Positions 1-8,651 of a DNA stretch of 64,000 bases are shown here, one piece after another; position 1 is the first letter of the stretch, and every line of letters begins with the position of its first letter. Under the pieces are notes generated by a model. The model was not told where the DNA came from. It was given only the letters and a program-made list of their open reading frames with translations, and did not search any database. This DNA is from CAJBVG01 sp943372995 (GTDB taxonomy: Bacteria > Bacteroidota > Bacteroidia > Sphingobacteriales > Sphingobacteriaceae), in assembly GCA_943372995.1 (NCBI GenBank), contig CALSAQ010000002.1, positions 186,001-250,000 of the forward strand, read 5' to 3'. Both the position numbers and the translations under genes were made by a program.

Positions 1-1
1 A

Positions 2-1402
2 TTTGATCCTTTAATCAATGGAGCTAAGTTTGGATATTGGGGCTCGCCCCAAGGTGGTCAGGCTGGGCAGGATTTAGTGTTAAAAGGAGACTCACTTGTT
101 TCTGGGAAGTTTTTGTGGAAACCAAAGTGTGAGCATGCTCGAGATAAACCATACAAAATTTCTTTTGTACTTCGAGATAGAAACTGCCCCGATGCTAATG
201 ATGATTCCTTACACGTATTTATATATGTAAATAAGAAAACTAATAATCCACCAATGTTTATTTCTCCAGATACCATAAGTACACATAAGGTATTAAAGTA
301 TTATTTAAATGAAGGTCAACACTTCTCATTGAGTGGTGATAGTATATTAAAAACCTATGATAAAGATTCGACACAGGTTGTAAATATAATTTGTATAAAG
401 GATCCCAATAATGAAGGTTTTGTGAATGGTACTTCTATGTTTTCTGCGTATCCTGCACCTATAAACGCAACAGCTGAATTCCATTTGCAAGTGGGATGCT
501 TTACCATAAAACCACACCGGTTTACATTTTTAGCATTTGATAATAGTTGTTATGATAGGGATACAGTAAGCTTAACCATTGAGCTTTATGTAATGCCAAA
601 ACAACTAGTAAAAGAATCTATTTGTGGTGTTGCTGTGGATACATTTTTCAGTCCTTATAATTTTATTTATTGGAATAAAACGAATTTAAATGCAAATGCA
701 TATTTGGTGTATAAGCAGAATAAACTCACTTTAGATTACGAATATATAGGGAATACTTTAGATACAGGTTTTGCAGATATGAACGTAAACCCCTCGGTTC
801 AAAATGAAAGCTATAAAATTATCGCAGTTGATATATGTGGAACACAATCTGTAATTAGTGATGGGGTGAAGAGCTTGTTATTAAGTTCTAGTTATTTAGG
901 TGTGGATGGAGTTCAACTAAACTGGGAAGGTTATGCTGGTGCTTCTGTGGATTCGTTTGTTGTATGGAAGAGAATAAACAATGCAGAGTATCTGAAAATA
1001 GCGAAACTATCAAATAGCATCTTTACTTATGTGGATAGTAATTATCTTATTGCAGATAAAACCAGCTATTTAGTAGAGTTAGATAATAGTACGAAATGTT
1101 CATTGTTTAGGGTTGGTAGAAGAGAAGGAATGATATCTAATCAAACTCATATTTTGATGAATGGGATGTATTCTAACAAACCGATAACATATTATATTAT
1201 TCCGAATCCTAGCTCAAATCAAATTAGTATATCAGGTCTACCTGAGAATAAGTATATCGATTTAATTATATATGATATTCAAGGAAAAGAAGTGTTAACT
1301 AAAAAGTATTTGAATGGAGAAAAATTGGACATTTCGATATTGAATAAAGGAGTTTATTCTATTAAAATAAATGGTATCGTGCAGAAATTTGTAAAAATAT
1401 AA
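2..1402 (+). CDS. Large secreted T9SS protein, 3' part (5' end outside window)
   Basis: The frame is open from the first complete codon at base 2, so the gene begins upstream; 466 residues are visible. The C-terminus (about residues 395-466) is a type A T9SS sorting domain, with IIPNPSSNQISISG, then IYDIQGKEV, ISILNKGVYSIKI and a short basic end. The region before it has the W-x-P-x-C...R..PY.I.F..RD..CP pattern typical of big Bacteroidetes surface proteins with repeated cadherin-like or Ig-like modules, followed by fibronectin-like stretches. It probably belongs with the three paralogs downstream. The substrate or ligand is unknown. Export by T9SS and surface attachment or release is inferred from the sorting domain. 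Confidence 0.85.
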   Translation, partial: FDPLINGAKFGYWGSPQGGQAGQDLVLKGDSLVSGKFLWKPKCEHARDKPYKISFVLRDRNCPDANDDSLHVFIYVNKKTNNPPMFISPDTISTHKVLKYYLNEGQHFSLSGDSILKTYDKDSTQVVNIICIKDPNNEGFVNGTSMFSAYPAPINATAEFHLQVGCFTIKPHRFTFLAFDNSCYDRDTVSLTIELYVMPKQLVKESICGVAVDTFFSPYNFIYWNKTNLNANAYLVYKQNKLTLDYEYIGNTLDTGFADMNVNPSVQNESYKIIAVDICGTQSVISDGVKSLLLSSSYLGVDGVQLNWEGYAGASVDSFVVWKRINNAEYLKIAKLSNSIFTYVDSNYLIADKTSYLVELDNSTKCSLFRVGRREGMISNQTHILMNGMYSNKPITYYIIPNPSSNQISISGLPENKYIDLIIYDIQGKEVLTKKYLNGEKLDISILNKGVYSIKINGIVQKFVKI

Positions 1403-1424
1403 TAATCAACAGAAGATAAAACAT

Positions 1425-2054
1425 ATGGACCATTCCGAACATGCAGCATCGATTTTTAACAAATACGCCGAGTCGTATCAAGAACGATTTATGGATGTAA
1501 GTATGTATAGTAAAAGTTTAGATTTTCTGGTGAACTTACTTCCTGATAATTCGTCTATACTAGATGTAGCTTGTGGTCCCGCAAATATTTCAAAATACTT
1601 ATTGAATAAGAATTCAAGTTTAAGCATTTCAGGTATTGACCTTTCCGAAAATATGATTTCATTGGCTCAACAAAATATTCCTCAAGGGAAATTTGAACTG
1701 AAGGATGCTCGGAAGATTGTAGAGTTGGGTAAGAAATATAATGTAATTATTTCTGGTTTTTGTTTTCCTTATTTAACAAAAGAAGAGGTGTTGAAATTTA
1801 TTGATGATAGCACTCTTTGTTTGCAGCCCTCAGGGATACTTTACTTGAGTACGATGGAGAACGATTATACTCAATCTGGCTTAGAGCGCGGCAGTAAAGG
1901 CGATGAAATGATGATGCACTACCATGAAGAAAGTTATTTAACAGAAGCTTTAATTAGAAATGGATTTCAGGTAGTACATACTGATAAGATAATTACTGTG
2001 ATGACTAATGGGAAGGAAGTGGTGGATTTAACAATAATAGCAAAACAGTTTTAG
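1425..2054 (+). CDS. Class I SAM-dependent methyltransferase
   Basis: This 209-residue protein has a Rossmann methyltransferase core. Motif I is SSILDVACGPANIS (about residues 43-56), the acidic post-I loop is GIDLSENMISLA, and motif II lies near IISGFCFPYL. The substrate cannot be read from the sequence; the fold is the same as UbiE/small-molecule methyltransferases. No signal peptide is present, so it is cytosolic. It starts 22 bases after the upstream T9SS gene and may be co-transcribed with it, but no functional link is visible. Confidence 0.85.
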   Translation: MDHSEHAASIFNKYAESYQERFMDVSMYSKSLDFLVNLLPDNSSILDVACGPANISKYLLNKNSSLSISGIDLSENMISLAQQNIPQGKFELKDARKIVELGKKYNVIISGFCFPYLTKEEVLKFIDDSTLCLQPSGILYLSTMENDYTQSGLERGSKGDEMMMHYHEESYLTEALIRNGFQVVHTDKIITVMTNGKEVVDLTIIAKQF

Positions 2055-2073
2055 TGATTCTTTAATATTAGTT

Positions 2074-2589
2074 ATGAAAAAAATAATATGTTTAGTGCTA
2101 TTATTTATTTCTTCTTTCAATATTCATGCTCAAATTACAAAAGAGCTTAAGTTAGAGACTGGATATTCTTTTTATAGATACCGACTTGTATATGTAGAAC
2201 CTGGTCCGGATTGGAAAGGATATAATATTCGTAATAAAAGTGATGGTATGGATATCAATCTTGTTTACGGATTTAAATGGAAACAAGTAGTGTTTACAGG
2301 CATTGGCTTGGGCTATGTAAACTATAATGGAATAAATGGATATACATTTTTTGGAGAGACATTGGTTTATCCTTTGAAAACTAAAATAAAACCACAATTG
2401 GGAGTGCGATTTGGATTGAATCATATAGATAATCAATATGTAAATGGAAGCACTACAAGTTTGTTAGAATTTAATTATGGCTTTAATTTCCCAATTAATA
2501 GATTTAAAATAACTTTAAGCTCAGCCTTTTCCTTTACTCAACAAGTGTTTTTTGTACCTGTTAGACTTGGGTTTTCTTTACCTCATTAA
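2074..2589 (+). CDS. Small exported beta-barrel-like protein of unknown function
   Basis: 171 residues with a clear Sec signal peptide (KKIICLVLLFISSFNIHAQ). The mature part is rich in alternating aromatic and polar residues and glycine (for example GIGLGYVNYNGINGYTFFG), as in 8-stranded outer-membrane barrels, and the protein ends in the short SLPH. I do not recognise a named family. It follows the methyltransferase by 19 bases in the same direction. Confidence 0.7.
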   Translation: MKKIICLVLLFISSFNIHAQITKELKLETGYSFYRYRLVYVEPGPDWKGYNIRNKSDGMDINLVYGFKWKQVVFTGIGLGYVNYNGINGYTFFGETLVYPLKTKIKPQLGVRFGLNHIDNQYVNGSTTSLLEFNYGFNFPINRFKITLSSAFSFTQQVFFVPVRLGFSLPH

Positions 2590-2668
2590 TCATTAGTTTT
2601 TTTGTATTCTTGAAAGAAAATACTACTTTTAATATATTAGCTTATAGTATATTACCTAATTGATACCT

Positions 2669-4630
2669 ATGAAGAAAATTCTACTTACCAATATTTTGGT
2701 GCTTCTCTTTTTTTATTCTTTTTCTGGCCATTTAGGAGGATACTCTTTGTCGCTAATTAATCATAAGGGTCAGAATGGACTACCTACTGATTCTTTTAAA
2801 TTAGTGTTAAGGATTTACCAGACTAACGGTATAAGTGCTGGAGATCCTTTTATATTTAAATTATATTCAAATGCTAATAATACATTTAATAGAGATGTTT
2901 CAGTATCTAAAAAGTCAACAGTAACAAATTCACATCCTGCGGGTAACTGTTTGCCTGAAGATAATCCACCTAATGGGGCATTCTTTGCATATTATGAGTC
3001 GGCCTTAATCGACCTAAGTTCATTAAACGACACTATGGGATATTACTTCAGTACTGCAATTTTTTGTTGTTCTAATTCTGTGATTAACTATAATAGTACT
3101 TTTGAATTTACAATGAGGCTTGATATTCCAGCAGTAGGTAATATGTCACCCTATCGCTATAATTCTTCTCCTGAGTTTATTAGTAAACCTCGTCATAATT
3201 ATTGCCTAGGAATTGCTACTAATCAAGATTGGTCGGCAGTAGATGCAGATGGAGATGTAATTAAATATTCGTTTGCGCAGATGGAGGACGGGTCGCTTAC
3301 CAAACCTTTTTTGAAAGTTGGATTTACAAGTTCTTCGTATAGTGTAAACTCTCAATTGTTGGGCCCGAATCCTATTCTTATACATCCCGATTATGGGTTA
3401 CTTTCTATGCATCCAGGATTTGCAGGTGGACATTATATTGCAGTTAAAGCAGAAGAATTTAGAGGAGCTAAGAAAATAGGAGAGACCTTCCGTTTGGTGT
3501 TTGTTAATGTACTTACCAATTGCCCTCAATCTGCTAATGTTAGTCCACAGATTTCTACAAATAATGATTCTACAATTACTACTATAAAGGATACAATATA
3601 TTTGGGGAATACAAAATCCTATCAATTTAAGATTAAGGATTCAGGATTAGAATTAGATTCATTGAAATTGAGTATAAAAACAGAATCAGGAGCCAATGGG
3701 TATTATGCCTTGGATACATCCTATTATAATTGGCAAATACTAGATTTAAATAATAACATCACTAATATTTACAAGCAAAATTTTTCACATAAAGGAACTA
3801 AAAATTTAAACCTGAGATTTAATTTAATGCCTGATACTAATGGATTAATAGCGAATAAATACAGGTTTACGTTACTCGCAGAAGATAATTCATGTTATGT
3901 ATCAAAAAAAGATTCTATTGTATTTGAAATTACGTTTGCTAGAATAGATTATATCATTACAAATCCAACTGATGTTCAAGTCAGACTCTATGACTCTACA
4001 CATTTTGCAGTAGCAACAACACATTCTTATGGAATTAAATATAAATGGCAATCTGATTTTGGAAATGGTTTTAGAGACTTAACTAATAATGATGTATTTC
4101 AAGGTGTTGACAAACAGAAACTGAAAATTTTAAAAGCAAGTTTCAAAAATGATTTACAGCAATTAAGGTGCATAACCACTGGTTTTTTCAATGCAGATAC
4201 TTCTTCGCCTGCTACGATTCATTTGTTGGATACCTGTTATTTAAAAGTAATGGATACCACTTTTTTTGTACATCACGACACTACATTTCTAACACATATC
4301 GATACTATTCGTGTAAGTAGGTCGGATACTTTGTCTTTTATGATTGTGAATAAAATTGGTCCTCCTTTTATTTCTAATACTGTTTTGGTTTATCCTACGT
4401 CACCTTTAAATAATAATGAATTGCGCATTAACCTTGGCAATTACCAAGCCTTTCCAGGTTATGAGATAAAAATATATAATTCTATTAATACAGAAATAAA
4501 GTCGTATCCCTTTACTAAAGCAATTTGGATTGATGATATAAGTACTTGGTCGGGGGTAGGAAAATATACCTTAAAAGTTTTAGATGACCAACAAAAGGTA
4601 GTACAAACGAAAACGATTTTAATTGATTAG
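2669..4630 (+). CDS. Secreted T9SS surface protein, CC-motif paralog 1
   Basis: ATG at 2669 is chosen over the upstream in-frame TTG at 2660 because it starts the signal peptide MKKILLTNILVLLFFYSFSG directly; 653 residues. The N-terminal domain matches the Bacteroidetes AHIVGGE...YRD family: GHLGGYSLSLIN, then a CC pair (STAIFCCSNS), YRYNSSPEF, a VDADGDVIKYSF calcium-loop-like motif, and G..YIAVKAEEFRG..KIGE...FVNVLTNC. An Ig-like module follows (YKWQSDFGNGFRDLTNN...LRCITTG), then a diverged C-terminal T9SS sorting domain ending KTILID. The ligand is unknown. It is the first of three tandem paralogs (this gene, 4640 and 6643). Confidence 0.85.
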   Translation: MKKILLTNILVLLFFYSFSGHLGGYSLSLINHKGQNGLPTDSFKLVLRIYQTNGISAGDPFIFKLYSNANNTFNRDVSVSKKSTVTNSHPAGNCLPEDNPPNGAFFAYYESALIDLSSLNDTMGYYFSTAIFCCSNSVINYNSTFEFTMRLDIPAVGNMSPYRYNSSPEFISKPRHNYCLGIATNQDWSAVDADGDVIKYSFAQMEDGSLTKPFLKVGFTSSSYSVNSQLLGPNPILIHPDYGLLSMHPGFAGGHYIAVKAEEFRGAKKIGETFRLVFVNVLTNCPQSANVSPQISTNNDSTITTIKDTIYLGNTKSYQFKIKDSGLELDSLKLSIKTESGANGYYALDTSYYNWQILDLNNNITNIYKQNFSHKGTKNLNLRFNLMPDTNGLIANKYRFTLLAEDNSCYVSKKDSIVFEITFARIDYIITNPTDVQVRLYDSTHFAVATTHSYGIKYKWQSDFGNGFRDLTNNDVFQGVDKQKLKILKASFKNDLQQLRCITTGFFNADTSSPATIHLLDTCYLKVMDTTFFVHHDTTFLTHIDTIRVSRSDTLSFMIVNKIGPPFISNTVLVYPTSPLNNNELRINLGNYQAFPGYEIKIYNSINTEIKSYPFTKAIWIDDISTWSGVGKYTLKVLDDQQKVVQTKTILID

Positions 4631-4639
4631 ACATTGACT

Positions 4640-6550
4640 ATGAAAAAAATAATTTACCTACTTATATTGTGTTTCTTATCACTTCATACCAAAGCGTATA
4701 AGGTACTTGGGTATGAAATGAGTATCCAAAATGTTCCTGATATTAATGGGCAACAGGCAGATTTGTATAAAATTAAATTGATTGTATACGCCGATACCAC
4801 TGGTGTAGGCTTGCCGAATAGCATAAGCTCAGCAATAAAAACAAATACGAATGGTACAGCTTTATCAACAAATTTATTGAAAACAAACCCCGTTGAATAT
4901 ATTAATCAATTTAATGGCGATTGTTATCCTATACAGAATTCGGTAACAGAGTATGGTATTTATGAGTCTGAAGCGTTAAATCTATCCAATTTAAATAGTG
5001 TATCAGGCTATTATTTGTTAGCAAATATATGTTGCGTTCCTGCCTTAACTAATTTTTTTTCAAATACCCCTGCAGGAATAAATGTGGTGCTAGATTTACC
5101 TGCAGTTGGAACAACTAGTACCTATCGATATAATTCATCACCAGTATTTAATGGATTACAGCTTAACAGAATTTGTTTGAATAGAACTTCTATACTAGAC
5201 TTTTCAGCTGTTGATGCTGATGGAGATTCGTTGGCATATGCTTTTACAGAGCCTTTGCCTACAGATGCAACAAAACCATTTTCAGTAAGAATATATAGTC
5301 CAACCTATACTTTAGCAAAACCTTTCGGAGCAAATGCCACAGCTAGTATTGACCCCAAAAAAGGAATTTTGAATATCATCCCAGATAAAATAGGCTCGTT
5401 CTTAATTTCCGTAAAAGTATCTGAATATAGAAACGGGATAAAAATTGGAGAAGTTAGACGAGAGTTAACTTTTATTGTAGAAAATGTTTGTGGTGTGGAT
5501 GAAAAACCAATTATAGGTATGATAAATCATCCTGGGAAAAGTATACACGATACCGTACTTATCGGATCTAATTCGAAATATGTTTTCGAAGTCTCTGATG
5601 CGGGCACTAGCAATAAGCAATTGTTTTTTACTATAAAAAATTCTGATGGGGCAAGTAATTTCAATGCTGTAGATACTAATACATATCAGTGGGTATTTAA
5701 AGATGCAAACAATAAAATTATCAAAACAGCCAGAAAAAATCCTGTGTTTATTCAGCAGGGTTATATTAGAGCAGAGCTATTAATAAATGCTCAAGCAACT
5801 AATGTTTTCGATAATAAGTATTCTTTTAAAGTTATGATTGCTGATAATGCTTGTAACGTAAGCAATATGGATTCATTTGATTTCTCAATTACTTATGGAA
5901 GAAAAGATGAATTTATTGTAGATCCACAAAGTGTTATAACAAATAAGAATCAGAATGCGTCTATGTATGTTGTATCGCAACACCAAGACAATATTAGCTA
6001 TCAGTGGCAAGCAAATTATGGAAATGGATTCGAAGATTTAATAAACAACTCTATTCATGAAGGAATTAATACTGATACCTTGCGACTAAAGAATATTAAA
6101 CGTAATCAAGCAAATTTAGAATATAGATGTATTTTGTTTGGGCGATTTAATACAGATACCTCAAAAACAGCTTTTGTTAAGCTAATAGATTCGTGTGTAA
6201 ATGTTGTGTACGATACTACTTTTATTTCTATATATGATACCATTCATGTAACCCAAATTGATTCTATGGTATATGAGATGGTTGATACATTATTGCTAAA
6301 TTATTTTACTTCTATACAGAATTCAGTTATAGATAATACTATAGAACTTTTTCCTAATCCAAGTTCAAACATTGTTTTTGTAAAAAGCTCAGAATCGAAT
6401 ATAATTCAGGTCGAACTATTTACAATTGAAGGTAAATCAATACGAAAAGTATTATTAGACAAACAGAGCTCTTTTGATGTTTCAGACTTGCAAAAAGGGG
6501 TTTATTTAGTTAAAATGGGTGATTTTTATACCAGACTGGTAAAGCTCTAA
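4640..6550 (+). CDS. Secreted T9SS surface protein, CC-motif paralog 2
   Basis: Start taken at ATG 4640 (signal peptide MKKIIYLLILCFLSLHTKA) rather than the in-frame TTG at 4634; 636 residues. Domain order repeats that of the 2669 gene: GYEMSIQNV N-terminal strand, CC pair (LLANICCVPA), YRYNSSPVF, VDADGDSLAYAF, SEYRNGIKIGEVRREL, an Ig-like block (YQWQANYGNGFEDLINN...YRCILFG), a Tyr/Asp/Thr-rich linker, and a C-terminal type A sorting domain (ELFPNPSSNIVFVKS...FDVSDLQKGVYLVKM). The gap to the preceding stop is only 9 bases, so it probably shares a transcript with it. A strong hairpin terminator follows at 6572. Confidence 0.87.
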   Translation: MKKIIYLLILCFLSLHTKAYKVLGYEMSIQNVPDINGQQADLYKIKLIVYADTTGVGLPNSISSAIKTNTNGTALSTNLLKTNPVEYINQFNGDCYPIQNSVTEYGIYESEALNLSNLNSVSGYYLLANICCVPALTNFFSNTPAGINVVLDLPAVGTTSTYRYNSSPVFNGLQLNRICLNRTSILDFSAVDADGDSLAYAFTEPLPTDATKPFSVRIYSPTYTLAKPFGANATASIDPKKGILNIIPDKIGSFLISVKVSEYRNGIKIGEVRRELTFIVENVCGVDEKPIIGMINHPGKSIHDTVLIGSNSKYVFEVSDAGTSNKQLFFTIKNSDGASNFNAVDTNTYQWVFKDANNKIIKTARKNPVFIQQGYIRAELLINAQATNVFDNKYSFKVMIADNACNVSNMDSFDFSITYGRKDEFIVDPQSVITNKNQNASMYVVSQHQDNISYQWQANYGNGFEDLINNSIHEGINTDTLRLKNIKRNQANLEYRCILFGRFNTDTSKTAFVKLIDSCVNVVYDTTFISIYDTIHVTQIDSMVYEMVDTLLLNYFTSIQNSVIDNTIELFPNPSSNIVFVKSSESNIIQVELFTIEGKSIRKVLLDKQSSFDVSDLQKGVYLVKMGDFYTRLVKL

Positions 6551-6571
6551 TAAAAAAACTAAAACTTAAAT

Positions 6572-6604
6572 AAGCCAAAAATTATTAGACATAATTTTTG
6601 GCTT
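6572..6604 (+). terminator. Hairpin terminator after the second CC-motif paralog
   Basis: A perfect 14-bp stem (AAGCCAAAAATTAT / ATAATTTTTGGCTT) with a 5-base loop, 21 bases after the stop codon at 6550. The right arm carries the T-run. It abuts a second perfect inverted repeat that starts at 6605. Confidence 0.75.
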
Positions 6605-6641
6605 GAATATTGATTTATAACCTCTAACTAAATCAATATTC
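6605..6641 (+). promoter_or_regulatory. Perfect 13-bp inverted repeat ending one base before the 6643 start codon
   Basis: Arms GAATATTGATTTA (6605-6617) and TAAATCAATATTC (6629-6641) are exact reverse complements around an 11-base spacer. The right arm takes up the place of the ribosome-binding site of the gene at 6643. No T-run follows, so it is not a terminator. It could be a dimeric regulator operator or an RNA hairpin that hides the translation start. Confidence 0.5.
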
Positions 6642-6642
6642 T

Positions 6643-8565
6643 ATGAAAAAAGTATCAGCTCTGCTTTTTTTTGTACTTACTTCTATATATGGATATGGCG
6701 CACATATTATCGGTTATGATATGTCGATTACCAATATACCTAATACCGATCAATTTTTGTTTCAACTAAGATTGTATAGAGATAATACCCCAGGAACAGC
6801 TGCTATGCCAGTAATGTTTCAGGCGGGAGTATATAGTAAGATTAATCCTGGAACTCCTGTGTTTACAATTAATGCAGTAAGAGAATATAAGTATATTCCA
6901 AACCCCAATCCCAACGAATGCTATGCACCTAATTCAAGTAACATGATTGAAGTTGGGGTGTTTGTATATACCATTTCTGAAGCGGAAGCTTCATTGTTAA
7001 ACAACCCCAATGGATATTATTTAGTTGCTAATGATTGCTGTAGAAAATCTACTTCAAACGTTCCTGATACAGATGAATCAGGATATCTGTATACAATGGA
7101 AATCCCAAGATTAGATACTGCGTCATTGGTCAGGCGTAATAGTACTCCAATGATTACAGCAACCCCTAGAAGTAATTTTGTTGTAGGTAAGATCTACGAC
7201 ATTGATTGGTCGGCAACTGATGCAGATGGAGATTCTTTAATATATTCTTTAACACCATCCTTAAATGGTTCAATAGGTCTATATCCGTTTTCCCCTTTAG
7301 ATTTTTCTCCAGGATATAAACTAGATTCTAATATTGCAGATGGTGCTCCAGATTTTAATATCAATCAACACACAGGAATAGGTAGTTATAAACCTACAAG
7401 GACTGGTGTTTATGCTGTTTCTATGAAAATTGAAGAATATAGAAGTGGAGTAAAAATTGGTGAAAGTAGAAGAGAAATTATTTTTTTAACTATAATTGCT
7501 CCTGAATTCCCTCCTATAATTCAAGATCAAAATAACTCATCACAAGATATTGTAGACACCATTCATTTTGCAGGTGCTGCTAGTATTAACTATTCAATGA
7601 AATTTACCGCTAGTGATTCTCCCAATGATTCAGTTTTTATGCACATTTTACCAAACTTTGGAGGCACTCTCCCTATGAATGTATTAGATCCCAATCTGTA
7701 TAAAGCAACTTGGGGTGAAGTCGGGAAACCAGTTGGTGGTGCTAGCGCTCAAAATTTAGTGTTATATGGTTCGGGTTCTGTAACAGGAGAATTCAACTGG
7801 GAGATATTCCCTGCTATGGGCTCAGACAGGCCTTTTGAGTTTACTGTTGTTGCGAGAGATCAAACTTGTCAAGGAGCATTAATAGATTCATTTAAAGTTA
7901 AATTATATGTGCCTTTTCAAGAATGCTATGTACAAAAGACAATCAATATAACAGGATGCGATAGTGTGCTAGGAATAAATAATAAAATATATTATCAAAC
8001 TGGTACGTATTACGATACGACGAGTATTTTTGCAAATTGCGATACTTCTTATTTGCAATTGATTACTGTACATACATCGCCAACAAAGAAACAAATTACA
8101 GGCGATCAAAATCCAGTATTATCATATCAATATACTTATTATTTCGAAAGACAAAATCAAAACGCATGTACATGGTTAGTAGAGAATGCTACATTATTGT
8201 ACGAAGACGATTCGGTAGCTGTAATAAAATTTGATACAGTAGCACTAGCAACCATTACAGTAATAGAATGGGATAATACTACGAATTGTGGTACTAGCAA
8301 TACTTTGGAAGTTGATGTAAGGTCGTTAGGGGTTAATATCGACAAGACTTCACAGATTAAAGTATATCCTAATCCTAGTGCAAATAAAATTTACATTGAG
8401 GGAATAGCTGATGATAAATCATTAATAGAAATATATTCTGTGGATGGGAAAAAAATTCAATCGAGCTCAGTGAGAAATAAACAAGAAATTGATATTTCTG
8501 ATTTACAATCGGGGGTATATATTTTAAAAGTGGAAGGTCAATCTAGACGAATAATTAAAATGTAA
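6643..8565 (+). CDS. Secreted T9SS surface protein, CC-motif paralog 3
   Basis: 640 residues with signal peptide MKKVSALLFFVLTSIYGYG. The mature protein opens with AHIIGYDMSITNI, the family hallmark. It then has LRLYRDNTPG, a CC pair followed by Arg-Lys (LVANDCCRKS, closest to the family CCRN motif), VRRNSTPM, TDADGDSLIYSL and EEYRSGVKIGESRREI. In place of the Ig-like block of its two paralogs it carries a module of the T-x-C-D-S type (ITGCDSVLGINNKIYYQTG...NCDTSYLQL). The C-terminus is a type A T9SS sorting domain (KVYPNPSANKIYIEG...DISDLQSGVYILKV). It is separated from the other two by a terminator and has its own upstream hairpin, so it is probably regulated separately. Confidence 0.88.
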   Translation: MKKVSALLFFVLTSIYGYGAHIIGYDMSITNIPNTDQFLFQLRLYRDNTPGTAAMPVMFQAGVYSKINPGTPVFTINAVREYKYIPNPNPNECYAPNSSNMIEVGVFVYTISEAEASLLNNPNGYYLVANDCCRKSTSNVPDTDESGYLYTMEIPRLDTASLVRRNSTPMITATPRSNFVVGKIYDIDWSATDADGDSLIYSLTPSLNGSIGLYPFSPLDFSPGYKLDSNIADGAPDFNINQHTGIGSYKPTRTGVYAVSMKIEEYRSGVKIGESRREIIFLTIIAPEFPPIIQDQNNSSQDIVDTIHFAGAASINYSMKFTASDSPNDSVFMHILPNFGGTLPMNVLDPNLYKATWGEVGKPVGGASAQNLVLYGSGSVTGEFNWEIFPAMGSDRPFEFTVVARDQTCQGALIDSFKVKLYVPFQECYVQKTINITGCDSVLGINNKIYYQTGTYYDTTSIFANCDTSYLQLITVHTSPTKKQITGDQNPVLSYQYTYYFERQNQNACTWLVENATLLYEDDSVAVIKFDTVALATITVIEWDNTTNCGTSNTLEVDVRSLGVNIDKTSQIKVYPNPSANKIYIEGIADDKSLIEIYSVDGKKIQSSSVRNKQEIDISDLQSGVYILKVEGQSRRIIKM

Positions 8566-8592
8566 AACATCTAATTATTTTCATAAAACAAT

Positions 8593-8635
8593 ACTGCCAT
8601 CGACTACTAGTTTTAATAGTAGCACCGATGGCAGT
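8593..8635. terminator. Bidirectional terminator between convergent genes
   Basis: A 10-bp stem ACTGCCATCG / CGATGGCAGT encloses a second stem CTACTA / TAGTAG. It lies between the convergent stops at 8565 (+) and 8652 (-), with a T-rich tail on the plus strand and A-rich sequence before it. Confidence 0.75.
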
Positions 8636-8651
8636 TTTGTTTTTTATATAA

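Noticed and set aside
6611..6636. FNR-type site TTGAT...ATCAA
   Set aside because: Half-sites are 16 bases apart instead of 4; they are simply parts of the larger 13-bp inverted repeat.
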